DNA of 51,615 bases from Candidatus Poribacteria bacterium (lineage in GTDB: Bacteria > Poribacteria > WGA-4E > WGA-3G): assembly GCA_022821065.1 (NCBI GenBank), contig JAJEEK010000054.1:1-51615 (forward strand), in the 5' to 3' direction. Of this stretch, positions 35,268 through 43,560 are shown in pieces (positions within the stretch are counted from its first letter, which is position 1; each line of letters begins with the position of its first letter). The position numbers and the translations under genes are program-made. The notes below the pieces were generated by a model. It was not told the DNA's origin. It was given only the letters and a program-made list of their open reading frames with translations, and ran no database searches.

Positions 35268-37037
35268 CTACGAGTCCTCAGGATACATCCCCTCAATCGC
35301 GTCACTATACCGCTCCATAATAACATTCCGCTTCAACTTCAATGTCGGGGTCATCTCATCATCTTCCTGCGAGAATTCCTTTTCCAGTAACGTAAACCTT
35401 CGCACCTGCTCAAAATCAGCGAAATCCGTTAAGCAGCTCCGAATTTCACCCTGAATGTGCTGCTGCACCTCACGCGTCTGGAGCATCGCCGAAAGATCAT
35501 CTGTGTTAACGCCGTTCTCAGCTGCCCACGCCTTAAGCGCATCAAAATTCGGAACAATCAACGCCGCAAGATTTTTCCGTTCGCTACCGACGACCATAAC
35601 CTGGCTGATGAACGGACTTCGCACCAATTCACTCTCGATCGGTTGCGGCGCGACATTCTTACCGTTAGACAACACGATAATATTCTTTTTTCGATCGGTA
35701 ATCTTAATGAACCCATCCCCGTCAATAATACCGATGTCGCCTGTGTAGAACCAGCCATTTTCATCAATGACCTCTGCCGTCGCGGATTCGTTGTTGAAAT
35801 AACCTTTCATAATGTGCGGACCGCGAGTGAGAATTTCTCCGTCTTCAGCGATCTGCACCTCCACACCGGGGACAGACACACCCACGGTTCCGAACTTCCA
35901 TTTCTCCGGATGGTTCATGCTGATAACAGGAGAGGTCTCCGTTAAGCCATACCCCTCTAAAATCAAAATCCCCGCTGCATGGAAAAACTCGGCGATGGAT
36001 TGGGGCAACGCCGCACCACCTGAAACAAAAAAGCGCAGCTGTCCACCCGTCGCTGCCTTCAACTTCGCAAAAACAAGTTTATCAGCAATACCTTGCTGTA
36101 ATTGCAAAATCGCAGACGGTTTTTTACCCTGTTGAATCGCCGAACTCACCGCGGAACCGACCGAAACACCCCAATGAAAAATTTTCTGTTTGACAGACGA
36201 ACCCTCTTCGACTGCACGGAGAATCCTCTCATGCATCGTCTCGTAAAGTCGTGGAACGCTGAGCATCACTGTCGGCGCGACATCTTTCATGTTCTGTGCT
36301 ACTGTAAATGTGCTCTCGGCATAAGCGATCTTCGCACCAGAGAACAACGGAACGTAATGCCCACCAAGCCGTTCAAAAACATGCGACAGTGGTAAAAATG
36401 ACAACAAGACATCTGTTTCGCCCACGTCAATAAGCGATTTGCACGCTTGTAGATTGAAAATAAAATTCGCATGTGTTAGCATAACGCCTTTCGGATTACC
36501 CGTTGTGCCTGACGTGTAGATAATAGTCGCAACGTCATCTTCATGTAAATCACTGTCAACTTCTTCGCCTGCCATTTCACAGGCTGCCGTAAAGTGGGTA
36601 ACACCCTCTGGCATTTCACCTTCAACGGTATCGAAGATGATTACCTGTTCAAGTGTTGGAACCTCATCTCGAATTGAAATTACCTTCTCCAACTGCTTTT
36701 CCGTGGATACACAGATAATTTTTGCCCCCGAATCTTTCAGAATATAACCGACCTGTGCAGCGGTCAGTGTTGAGAACATCGGGACGTTCACCGCACCTGC
36801 TTTGAGGATACCGAAGTCCGAGATTGCCCATTCTGGACGATTCTCAGATAGAATTGCGACTCGGTCACCCTTTTGCACGCCAAGCGCATTGAGTCCTTTA
36901 CTGAAGGCATCCACCGAAGCACCGAATTCGGCATAAGAAATATCTTGATAAGTGCCACCTCTCGGTTTATGTGCCAGTGCCGGTTTATCATTGTACTGCT
37001 GAACCGCAGCTTCAAACATAGATATTAGTGTCATCAT
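35268..37037 (-). CDS. Long-chain acyl-CoA synthetase (AMP-forming)
   Basis: A 589-residue ANL-superfamily ligase that activates long-chain fatty acids to acyl-AMP and then acyl-CoA. The P-loop-like motif YTSGTTGNPKG is at residues 174-184. GYGLTETSPV (adenine site), YTGDIG and DRKKNIIVLSNGKNVAP (hinge and C-domain) are all present. Length and the NGKNVAPQPIE block fit the FadD15-like bacterial branch. AGGAGAGG lies before the paired ATG codons on the minus strand. It is convergent with the broken lipid kinase, so both neighbours concern lipids, but no operon is formed. A cytoplasmic, membrane-associated enzyme is expected. Confidence 0.95.
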   Translation of the reverse strand: MMTLISMFEAAVQQYNDKPALAHKPRGGTYQDISYAEFGASVDAFSKGLNALGVQKGDRVAILSENRPEWAISDFGILKAGAVNVPMFSTLTAAQVGYILKDSGAKIICVSTEKQLEKVISIRDEVPTLEQVIIFDTVEGEMPEGVTHFTAACEMAGEEVDSDLHEDDVATIIYTSGTTGNPKGVMLTHANFIFNLQACKSLIDVGETDVLLSFLPLSHVFERLGGHYVPLFSGAKIAYAESTFTVAQNMKDVAPTVMLSVPRLYETMHERILRAVEEGSSVKQKIFHWGVSVGSAVSSAIQQGKKPSAILQLQQGIADKLVFAKLKAATGGQLRFFVSGGAALPQSIAEFFHAAGILILEGYGLTETSPVISMNHPEKWKFGTVGVSVPGVEVQIAEDGEILTRGPHIMKGYFNNESATAEVIDENGWFYTGDIGIIDGDGFIKITDRKKNIIVLSNGKNVAPQPIESELVRSPFISQVMVVGSERKNLAALIVPNFDALKAWAAENGVNTDDLSAMLQTREVQQHIQGEIRSCLTDFADFEQVRRFTLLEKEFSQEDDEMTPTLKLKRNVIMERYSDAIEGMYPEDS

Positions 37038-37167
37038 CGCTCGCCTCTCCTGCTATTATTTGTGGAAATATTAACACACACACCGATGCAAGTCAAGTTA
37101 ATCATTTTGCCTCCGTCCGGTAGGTACTGTGTTTTCCGTAGACCCTTTAGCCCCAGAGGGGGTTTTT

Positions 37168-37182
37168 GCTTGGGTATTTCTT
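37168..37182 (+). repeat. Dispersed repeat, GCTTGGGTATTTCTT copy
   Basis: One mismatch to the 15-mer at 2899; preceded by AGAGGGGGTTTTT. Confidence 0.65.
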
Positions 37183-37598
37183 CAGCATCTATAGAGACCC
37201 TCCCACGAAATACTATGAAACAATCCCTAAATTGACACCAAGGGTGCGATTAGGTGTTGGGCCTTATCTTTTTCTCAGGCATTAACACTTAATATATGTT
37301 ATGATTTAAAACAATTCACAAAAATATTCGCAGCATTTCGCAAAAAACATAACCCCCAATAATTTCTTAAAATTGAACAACGCGCCATAAAGTTGATTTT
37401 TTTCTTGCATTTGTGTTGCGACTTATGCTAAACTATTACAAATTACCGCAACAGAACGCAATTCGCGCGGATTAAATCCCCTGATAAGGTGGATTTATGG
37501 GTTAGAAATCGGTGATCGGTTAAGAGGCGAACTTGATATATGAAGCCTTTCTCTTCACTAACAACTCTCACTACGAGGCAGACCGAAAGATTTTTGAA

Positions 37599-37721
37599 TT
37601 AGGACTTACGCATGCTGCTCTTTTGTACCACAAACTGTTAGTTTGTGACACAAAAACGCTGGATTTTACGAAAAATTTCATCTAACACAACGATTTACAT
37701 CCAAAATTGCGTAAATCCTAA
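37599..37721. mobile_element. MITE-like 123-bp element, copy B (intact ends)
   Basis: Left end TTAGGACTTACGCA, right end TGCGTAAATCCTAA: 13 of 14 bases are inverted-complementary. The inner hairpin is CACAAACT-gtt-AGTTTGTG (37629-37647). No frame longer than a few codons. The TA at each outer edge would fit a TA-targeting transposase, but this is not proven. Confidence 0.75.
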
Positions 37722-37833
37722 AACCTCATAAAAAATCGTACCGACAACTTCTAAAATAATTATTCGCACAATTGTGGGAAGTGTGGTAAACTCTATCGTA
37801 AAGTCATCCGCTTCTGCCCGAGGAGACCTTCAA

Positions 37834-39642
37834 ATGTACGATAAGAAGAATCCTAAATACGTCGGCACAAAGACTGATACTTATGATCTCAAATATGGTG
37901 AGCATGACGAAGACGCTGAAGAAGAACTCGACCCTGAAGAAGATATGAGTTCCGGCTATTCGTTACAGTTGGTTCACCATCTTATCACTGAGACACCTCC
38001 GGAGGACCGTCGGCGTAGATGGCTCATGGAACTCCGTCGCTCTATACTCAGCGATGAGGGTGAGTTTCGCGAAAGAATCCAAGCGATTCAGCAAGAAGCG
38101 CTCCGTATCCATGCCGAGATGGAGGCGCAGATCGAAAAACTCACTTCACCCGCCAACCGTATCGGGACGCTACTCGAATTGCCGAAAGAAGACATCGCTC
38201 GCGTCATTGTCGGCGGCTCCGAATACTATGCAAACCTTGATACACAGATCGATCCAAAAACCCTAAAAAAAGGGTACAGTGTCCTCCTCAACGACGCATT
38301 TGTCGTCGTCGGAGAACTCGGATATAACGACGCGGGGCCCATCGCAAAAATAGCCGATATTATGCCAGATGGACGACTCCGTATCGGACAAGAACCTAAC
38401 GCACAGTCTGTCATCCTCGAACGATCCGCTGACCTCACAGACACGAAACTCAAACCCGGCGATGAGGTACGCGTTGACTCCAACTTCCGAGTCGCACTTG
38501 AGCACATCGCCGCGAAAGAGACCGACGCTTACGCCCTCGAAACAGTCCCGAATATCCCTTGGTCCAAGGTAGGCGGACTTGAAGAGACCATCCAGAGAAT
38601 TAAGGATACCATTGAACTTCCAATTCTGCATCCTGAACTCTTTTCGCGGTTCCAATACAGCGCACCAAAAGGCTTCCTTCTCCACGGGCCTCCAGGCTGT
38701 GGAAAAACCCTCATCGGGAAAGCGACCGCATATAACTTGACGCAGCAGCTCCAAAAGGAGAGTGGTGAGGATGTTGAAGGTTGTTTCCTTCACATCAAAG
38801 GTCCTGAAATCCTAAATATGTGGCTCGGAGAATCGGAACGCAAAGTCCGAGAAATATTTCAGATCGCACGCGAAAAGAAGGATGACGGCAAATTAGCTTT
38901 CGTCTTCATTGATGAGGCTGAATCGGTATTAGGAACGCGGCGCGCACTGAGATCACACAGCATCTCTAATACACTCGTACCCATGTTCTGTGCAGAAATG
39001 GACGGGATCGACTCCCTACAGGATGTCGTTATTATCCTCGCAACGAACCGACCCGATCTGATTGATCCCGCTATTTTGCGACCAGGACGTATTGATAGGA
39101 AAATCAAAGTAACCCGTCCTGATGCAGACGCTGCAAAGGACATTTTCCGAATCTATCTCACACCTGAATTGCCTATTGCCGCCGAAGCCTTCTCGGATAA
39201 CGACCAAGAGGATACAACACCCGATGTTATCCCCGCTGAAAAAGCCGTTCAAGACCTTATCGCCCAAATAGTTGATGAGATGTTTCGTGAGGACGAAGAC
39301 AACCGATTTCTTGAAGTCTCTCTCAGGAGCGGAAGACGTGATATACTCTATCGCGGGCATCTCTGTAGCGGCGCAATTATTGAGTCAATCGTACAACGCG
39401 CAAAGGAAAAGGCACTCAAACGCGCAATACAGAACCCAGAAAAAGAGGTCGGCATCTCACGGGCAGACCTGTTGGACGCACTCGCCGCAGAGTACACGGA
39501 AAGTGAAATCTTCCCGCCTACCGAAGCAACCGAAGATTGGCTCAAACTTCTTGATTACGATCCAGCAAATGTCGTCAAGGTTACACCTATCAAAACTGAA
39601 AAGCGGGAACGGCGCAAAGCATCCGGATCACGCGTCATTTAA
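37834..39642 (+). CDS. arc: Proteasomal AAA ATPase (ARC/Mpa family)
   Basis: A 602-residue ring ATPase that recognises Pup/UBact-tagged proteins, unfolds them and feeds the 20S proteasome; M. tuberculosis Mpa is of similar length. An acidic N-tail (about 22-40) precedes a coiled coil (about 75-104) that should bind the modifier. The OB-fold region spans about 110-225. The AAA domain has Walker A GPPGCGKT (285-292), Walker B FVFIDE (356-361) and the second region of homology ATNRPDLIDPAILRPGRID. ATG 37834 follows AGGAG (37821-37825). The C-terminus is GSRVI, without the Gln-Tyr-Leu proteasome-docking end of Mpa, so docking may differ. It is the first gene of the proteasome locus. Confidence 0.95.
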   Translation: MYDKKNPKYVGTKTDTYDLKYGEHDEDAEEELDPEEDMSSGYSLQLVHHLITETPPEDRRRRWLMELRRSILSDEGEFRERIQAIQQEALRIHAEMEAQIEKLTSPANRIGTLLELPKEDIARVIVGGSEYYANLDTQIDPKTLKKGYSVLLNDAFVVVGELGYNDAGPIAKIADIMPDGRLRIGQEPNAQSVILERSADLTDTKLKPGDEVRVDSNFRVALEHIAAKETDAYALETVPNIPWSKVGGLEETIQRIKDTIELPILHPELFSRFQYSAPKGFLLHGPPGCGKTLIGKATAYNLTQQLQKESGEDVEGCFLHIKGPEILNMWLGESERKVREIFQIAREKKDDGKLAFVFIDEAESVLGTRRALRSHSISNTLVPMFCAEMDGIDSLQDVVIILATNRPDLIDPAILRPGRIDRKIKVTRPDADAAKDIFRIYLTPELPIAAEAFSDNDQEDTTPDVIPAEKAVQDLIAQIVDEMFREDEDNRFLEVSLRSGRRDILYRGHLCSGAIIESIVQRAKEKALKRAIQNPEKEVGISRADLLDALAAEYTESEIFPPTEATEDWLKLLDYDPANVVKVTPIKTEKRERRKASGSRVI

Positions 39643-39702
39643 GCAATATTGAATAATAATCTTTTGATTTTTTTTGCGTGAAAGCCGATACCTTCTACGT
39701 AG

Positions 39703-39721
39703 GGGCTGGGTTTCCCAGCCC
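39703..39721. repeat. GGGCTGGG-TTT-CCCAGCCC hairpin
   Basis: Perfect 8-bp stem within GTAGGGGC...CCCGT. It has the same framework as 15117-15135 but with compensating stem changes. Lies between the ATPase and Dop genes. Confidence 0.65.
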
Positions 39722-39854
39722 GTCAAGGAGCGTATGTTTCCTCAGGCGAGTTGAAATCTACCAGACACCATCACGAAACGAAATTGTGAGTGATTAGCGA
39801 ACAATTTGGCTTAGCTTTAAATTGTGGAGTGATGCCCAGGAGCTCATAATTAAA

Positions 39855-41363
39855 ATGCTTTTTGGAATCGAAACTGAATACGGAATAACACTCGAAAATG
39901 AAGCGCATATTGATGCTGTCAAGCAGTCCATCGAGTTAATAAAAAGCTACCGACAGGAGGATTTTCGACCTGTATGGGACTATCGCGGTGAAGACCCGTT
40001 TCGAGATGAACGCGGCTTTCGAGCAGGCGCACTCTCCAATCACCCTGATGAAAAGAAAGAGGAGAAACGCGACCGAGAACGAAACAAAAAAGAGAGACTC
40101 TCTTTCGCCGAAATTAAAAGCGACCACATCCTCGCTAACGGCGCACGACTCTACAACGACCACGCACACCCAGAATACGCTACGCCTGAATGCAGCAAAA
40201 TATTTGACCTCGTCGCACACGATAAGTCCGGCGAACGTATCCTGCAACGGTGCGCTGAAACACGAAGCCAGAAACTCGGAAAACGCGTACTCTTATATAA
40301 AAATAATACCGATTTTCACGGACATAGCTACGGCTGCCACGATAATTACCTCATGGCACGTGATGTCCCATTTGAAGTGCTAAAGCAAGGGATTATGCCG
40401 TTCTTTATCACACGCCAAATTTTCGCAGGGGCTGGTAAACTCGGTATTGAAACTGAAGCAGGGCTCGCGACACCCGGACATTATCAACTCTCGCAACGAG
40501 CTGATTTCTTTCATGTTGAGGCGAGTGTCGATACAATGCACAACCGGCCTATCGTCAATACGCGAGACGAACCGCACGCCGATGCCGCTAAATACCGTAG
40601 ACTCCACGGCATCGCAGGCGACGCGAATATGTCCGAATACGCAACCGCACTCAAAGTCGGAACAACCGCACTCGTTATCGCTTTGATTGAACAACGGAGG
40701 GTTCCAGAAAGCCTATCGCTCGCAAATCCGATTGATACTATCAAAACTGTATCGCATGACCAAACGTATCGGTGGTTGGTCACAACAACTCGCGGAAAAA
40801 CTATCTCTGCTATTGACCATCAGCGCGAATATCTCGCACTTGCCCAGAAATATCTCGCTGATGCCACAGACTTTGAAACGGATTGGGTACTCACGGAGTG
40901 GGAAAGTACACTCAACGCACTTGAGACAAATCCGATGGTTCTCGTGGATCGGCTCGATTGGGTAGCGAAAAAATGGTTGCTTGAGACCTTCGCTGAAGAA
41001 GAAGGAATCCCATGGCACGATCCATGGCTCCAGAGCCTGGATTTAGAGTATCATAACATCAATATGGATGAAGGACTCTACTATGGAATCCCGATGCGCC
41101 GTGTTGTCACCGACGAACAGATTGAAGCAGCACTTCATAACCCGCCAGCTGGCACACGGGCTTACTTCAGAGGACGCGCCGTTGATCGCTTCAGCGCATC
41201 TATAAAGGCAATACAGTGGGATAGCATTACCTTTACCGTTAACGGACGCACGCAGGAGGTTAACCTCAGCACACTTGCCGAGTCAGAGATCGCACATCAA
41301 TATAATGAGGCGCTTGACGAATCACCAACCGTTGAAGTACTGATTAAAAAATTGGGGTTATAA
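39855..41363 (+). CDS. dop: Deamidase/depupylase Dop
   Basis: A 502-residue carboxylate-amine-ligase-fold enzyme. FGIETEYGI holds the magnesium/ATP glutamates (Glu6, Glu8), and catalytic Asp102 lies in YNDHAHPEYATPE. It is assigned as Dop rather than PafA because of the Dop loop WDYRGEDPFRDERGF (about residues 41-55) and GDANMSEY. This loop is followed by a very charged insert (about 64-82, DEKKEEKRDRERNKKER) that looks lineage-specific. Dop removes the modifier from targets; deamidation is not needed here because the modifier already ends in Glu. ATG 39855 follows AGGAG (39838-39842). Order ATPase-dop-pup-beta-alpha matches actinobacterial loci. Confidence 0.94.
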   Translation: MLFGIETEYGITLENEAHIDAVKQSIELIKSYRQEDFRPVWDYRGEDPFRDERGFRAGALSNHPDEKKEEKRDRERNKKERLSFAEIKSDHILANGARLYNDHAHPEYATPECSKIFDLVAHDKSGERILQRCAETRSQKLGKRVLLYKNNTDFHGHSYGCHDNYLMARDVPFEVLKQGIMPFFITRQIFAGAGKLGIETEAGLATPGHYQLSQRADFFHVEASVDTMHNRPIVNTRDEPHADAAKYRRLHGIAGDANMSEYATALKVGTTALVIALIEQRRVPESLSLANPIDTIKTVSHDQTYRWLVTTTRGKTISAIDHQREYLALAQKYLADATDFETDWVLTEWESTLNALETNPMVLVDRLDWVAKKWLLETFAEEEGIPWHDPWLQSLDLEYHNINMDEGLYYGIPMRRVVTDEQIEAALHNPPAGTRAYFRGRAVDRFSASIKAIQWDSITFTVNGRTQEVNLSTLAESEIAHQYNEALDESPTVEVLIKKLGL

Positions 41364-41369
41364 ATTCTT

Positions 41370-41480
41370 TAATGGTTGTCAGTCTTCAGTTACAAGAGGT
41401 GTTTAGAACTATCAAAACCCTTTGTTGTTCAAAACTGAAAACGCAGCGTACTAACAACTGATAACCAGTAGCCACTAAAA
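41370..41480. repeat. Stem-loop repeat in the leader of the modifier gene
   Basis: Left GTTGTCAGTCTTCAGTT is mirrored by AACTGAAAACGCAGCGTACTAACAAC. The CGTACTAACAACT unit recurs before pafA (43711-43725). Same stem-loop family as 17371. Confidence 0.5.
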
Positions 41481-41491
41481 AGGAGCTTAAA

Positions 41492-41689
41492 ATGGCAGCC
41501 AATATGATTGCTCAGCTTGAACGAAAGCAGAGAGATACAAAACCCATCGGACCCGGGGATGGCGACGGTGATAACGAAGGACCGAAACGCCAGAAAGTCA
41601 GTCGTCCAGATACGCAAGAACTCCTTAAACGGATGCGACGAGTTGATAAAGATCAGTCCCGACGCTACCGCCAAAGAACGGGGGAGTGA
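41492..41689 (+). CDS. Pup/UBact ubiquitin-like protein modifier
   Basis: A 65-residue, hydrophilic, probably disordered protein that is joined through its C-terminal Glu to lysines of target proteins by PafA. The C-terminus reads SRRYRQRTGE, ending Gly-Glu rather than Gly-Gly-Gln, so it is ready for ligation without deamidation; this is the form described as UBact in Gram-negative phyla. A helical, coiled-coil-prone part (about 40-55, DTQELLKRMRRVDKDQ) should bind the ATPase. The N-terminal region is Gly/Asp-rich (PGDGDGDNEGP). AAGGAG precedes ATG 41492. Its TGA overlaps the ATG of the proteasome beta gene (TGATG), coupling their translation. Confidence 0.93.
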   Translation: MAANMIAQLERKQRDTKPIGPGDGDGDNEGPKRQKVSRPDTQELLKRMRRVDKDQSRRYRQRTGE

Positions 41690-42558
41690 TGAATCTAAAG
41701 GGGAATTTCCTCAACCCGAGCGATGCTGTGTATGAGGATATCGCACGACAAACCGTGGAGAACCACAAAGGCGATTTCCTCAATCTCTTGAAACAGGCAA
41801 ACTATCCATTGAAGATGGAGCTATCATCGGAGACTGCACAACCTAACGCGGATATCGAAATTGCACATAGCACCACTGTTGTTGCTGTGCTTTACCGAGA
41901 CGGAGTCATGGTGGCAGGAGACCGACGCGCGACAGCAGGCACCTCTGTCATTTATGATCGCGCCGAGAAAGTCTTGCAAATTGATAGACATTCTCTGCTT
42001 GCCATCTCAGGTTCACCCGCAATCGCTTATGAAATCGCGAGAGTGTTGGAACACTCGTTCCAATACTTTCGTCGCAGCCAACTCCAAGAGTTGAGTCTTG
42101 AGGGCAAGCTTCGGATGTTGTCACGACTTATCCGGGACAACTTGTCAATGGCACTCCAAGGCATCGGCGGCGTTATTCCAATCTTCTCACTCTACGACTT
42201 AAATGCCAACGAGGACGATAACGGCGGAAAAATCTTTTTCTATGACGCACTCGGCGCACACTTTGAAAACGTCGATTTCGCAACAACTGGATCCGGATCC
42301 GTCTGGATACGTGGCGTGTTACGCTACCTATCCCGCTTCGGGGATACACCGCTGCCAGAAATGGACCAACAGCAAGCCGCAATTACAATCCTGCGACTTT
42401 TGGACATCGCAAGTGAGTACGATGCCGCAACAAGTGGGTACAACGCCAAAGTTAATATTTTCCCAAATGTCAAAGTCGTGACACGCACCGGCGTTGATAC
42501 TATTTCTGATGATGATTTGGCGACATGGTACGCTCAGGCACAACCGGAGCAAGCGTAG
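41689..42558 (+). CDS. prcB: 20S proteasome beta subunit
   Basis: A 289-residue Ntn-hydrolase. A 61-residue propeptide is followed by the catalytic Thr62 in HS|TTVVAVLYRDGVMVAGDRR; Lys/Asp partners are expected in GDRRATAG and the following strands. The cleavage context is His-Ser rather than the His-Gly of M. tuberculosis PrcB. SGSPAIAYEIAR and the GSGSVWIRGVL block are typical of bacterial beta subunits. Start ATG 41689 overlaps the modifier's stop; a GTG at 41686 is also possible. The mature chain of about 228 residues is family-typical. It forms the inner proteolytic rings with the alpha subunit. Confidence 0.95.
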   Translation: MNLKGNFLNPSDAVYEDIARQTVENHKGDFLNLLKQANYPLKMELSSETAQPNADIEIAHSTTVVAVLYRDGVMVAGDRRATAGTSVIYDRAEKVLQIDRHSLLAISGSPAIAYEIARVLEHSFQYFRRSQLQELSLEGKLRMLSRLIRDNLSMALQGIGGVIPIFSLYDLNANEDDNGGKIFFYDALGAHFENVDFATTGSGSVWIRGVLRYLSRFGDTPLPEMDQQQAAITILRLLDIASEYDAATSGYNAKVNIFPNVKVVTRTGVDTISDDDLATWYAQAQPEQA

Positions 42559-42786
42559 TATTCTGTCATGCTTCTTTTCACGAGTAGTAGATTGTAGGTT
42601 GGGTTGAACGTAGTGAAACCCAACTAAATATATCTAAACGAATCGCGTGCTTCTTTTCATGATTATTAGATTGTAGGTTGGGTTGAACGTAGTGAAACCC
42701 AACTATTCAGTCAATGAACTAATAACCGAATACTGATCAATGACCACTAAATATATCTAAACGAACCGCAAGGAAAAATTAAAAGA
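42559..42786. other. 228-bp gap between beta and alpha genes with tandem repeat
   Basis: A 79-base unit starts at 42571 and again at 42650 (CTTCTTTTCA...). Each copy contains one GTTGGGTT/AAACCCAAC hairpin (42598-42624, 42677-42703). The phrase AAATATATCTAAACGAA also recurs (42626 and 42747). No gene is seen. Confidence 0.75.
42571..42703. repeat. Tandem pair of GTTGGGTT/AAACCCAAC hairpins
   Basis: Two nearly identical copies of GTAG plus hairpin (arms GTTGGGTT and AAACCCAAC, 10-base loop). A third copy is at 45241-45267, so this palindrome flanks the alpha and pafA genes on both sides. Confidence 0.75.
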
Positions 42787-43560
42787 ATGCGAGATGAACC
42801 ATATCGATGGATAGAAGCGATTCAAGACCGACGAGATTACATTGAAGACCAACTCCGTCCCGGCAGTCCCGTCGTAGGCATTACCTATAACGAAGGCATG
42901 TTGCTATTGACAATTGGTAAGGGACAACGTAAAATCTTTGAGGTACACGACCGAATCGCACTCTCCGCAATCGGACACCCGGCAGATATTGAACGCCTCC
43001 GAATGCTCGTTACCGATACTGCAAGCGTTCAAGGATTTCAAAATGCCACTGAAGATGTGAATCTCCATCGACTCACTAACTATGTCCTCGCACACACTTT
43101 TAAGCAGGCATTTGAGTCTATTGTCGGTGAGGCTTATATCATCAAAATGTTACTCGCTGAACTCGGCACGACACCTGAAAAAAATCTATTTACCGGAATC
43201 AACTTCGATGGAATCGTCCGAACCGACACAAATTTTGCGGTCATCGGTGGAACAGAGGCGATTGAAACCGGTATGCAAAACTATCTCACTACCGCACAGA
43301 CTGACGCAGACAGAGATTTAACCGAGGCACTCCGCTTGAGTTTGGAGACTTGGGCCGTCGGTAAGGAACTGAGCACACGAGAACCCGAAGAAACCGAGTT
43401 GGAAGAAACTCAGATGGATACTGTGCAGATGTACGAAGTGGTTAACGTTGCCCGCGAAGACGGTGAAATCGAAGCAGGTATCTTAGAAACAACACAACAC
43501 GGGGCAAGCAAGTTCCGAATCCTTACCTCTCAAGAGGTGGAAGCCGCGCTGAATCTGTAG
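42787..43560 (+). CDS. prcA: 20S proteasome alpha subunit
   Basis: A 257-residue alpha-type proteasome subunit. The Ntn fold is visible (SPVVGITYNEGMLLLTI, RKIFEVHDRIALSAIGHPADIERL), but no N-terminal Thr nucleophile exists, so it forms the gated outer rings. The N-terminal segment MRDEPYRWIEAIQDRRDYIEDQL is helix H0/gate sequence. The C-terminal part contains an acidic insert (about 200-215, TREPEETELEETQMD). ATG 42787 is preceded by GCAAGGAAAAATTAAAA, the same leader type as at 2978 and 9355. The stop codon lies within a duplicated repeat (43557-43620). Confidence 0.93.
   Translation: MRDEPYRWIEAIQDRRDYIEDQLRPGSPVVGITYNEGMLLLTIGKGQRKIFEVHDRIALSAIGHPADIERLRMLVTDTASVQGFQNATEDVNLHRLTNYVLAHTFKQAFESIVGEAYIIKMLLAELGTTPEKNLFTGINFDGIVRTDTNFAVIGGTEAIETGMQNYLTTAQTDADRDLTEALRLSLETWAVGKELSTREPEETELEETQMDTVQMYEVVNVAREDGEIEAGILETTQHGASKFRILTSQEVEAALNL

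Larger units (their letters stand above)
37038..37833. other. 796-bp divergent intergenic region upstream of the proteasome locus
   Basis: No gene is seen. It carries a GCTTGGGTATTTCTT repeat (37168), AT-rich DNA at 37300-37440 with a weak promoter candidate (TTGCAT, 18 bases, TAAACT near 37407-37436), a CCCCTGATAAGG fragment (37480), a CGGTTAAGAGG stem-loop (37505-37560) and the intact MITE-like element (37599-37721). The promoter for the ATPase gene must lie in this stretch. Confidence 0.55.

Noticed and set aside
35194..35454. 86-codon plus-strand frame at the end of the acyl-CoA synthetase gene
   Set aside because: Starts inside a MITE-like remnant and is otherwise antisense to a clear gene.
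42571..42710. Possible CRISPR array
   Set aside because: Only two long units with palindromes and no regular spacers; no cas genes in the window. It is a tandem duplication of a hairpin repeat.
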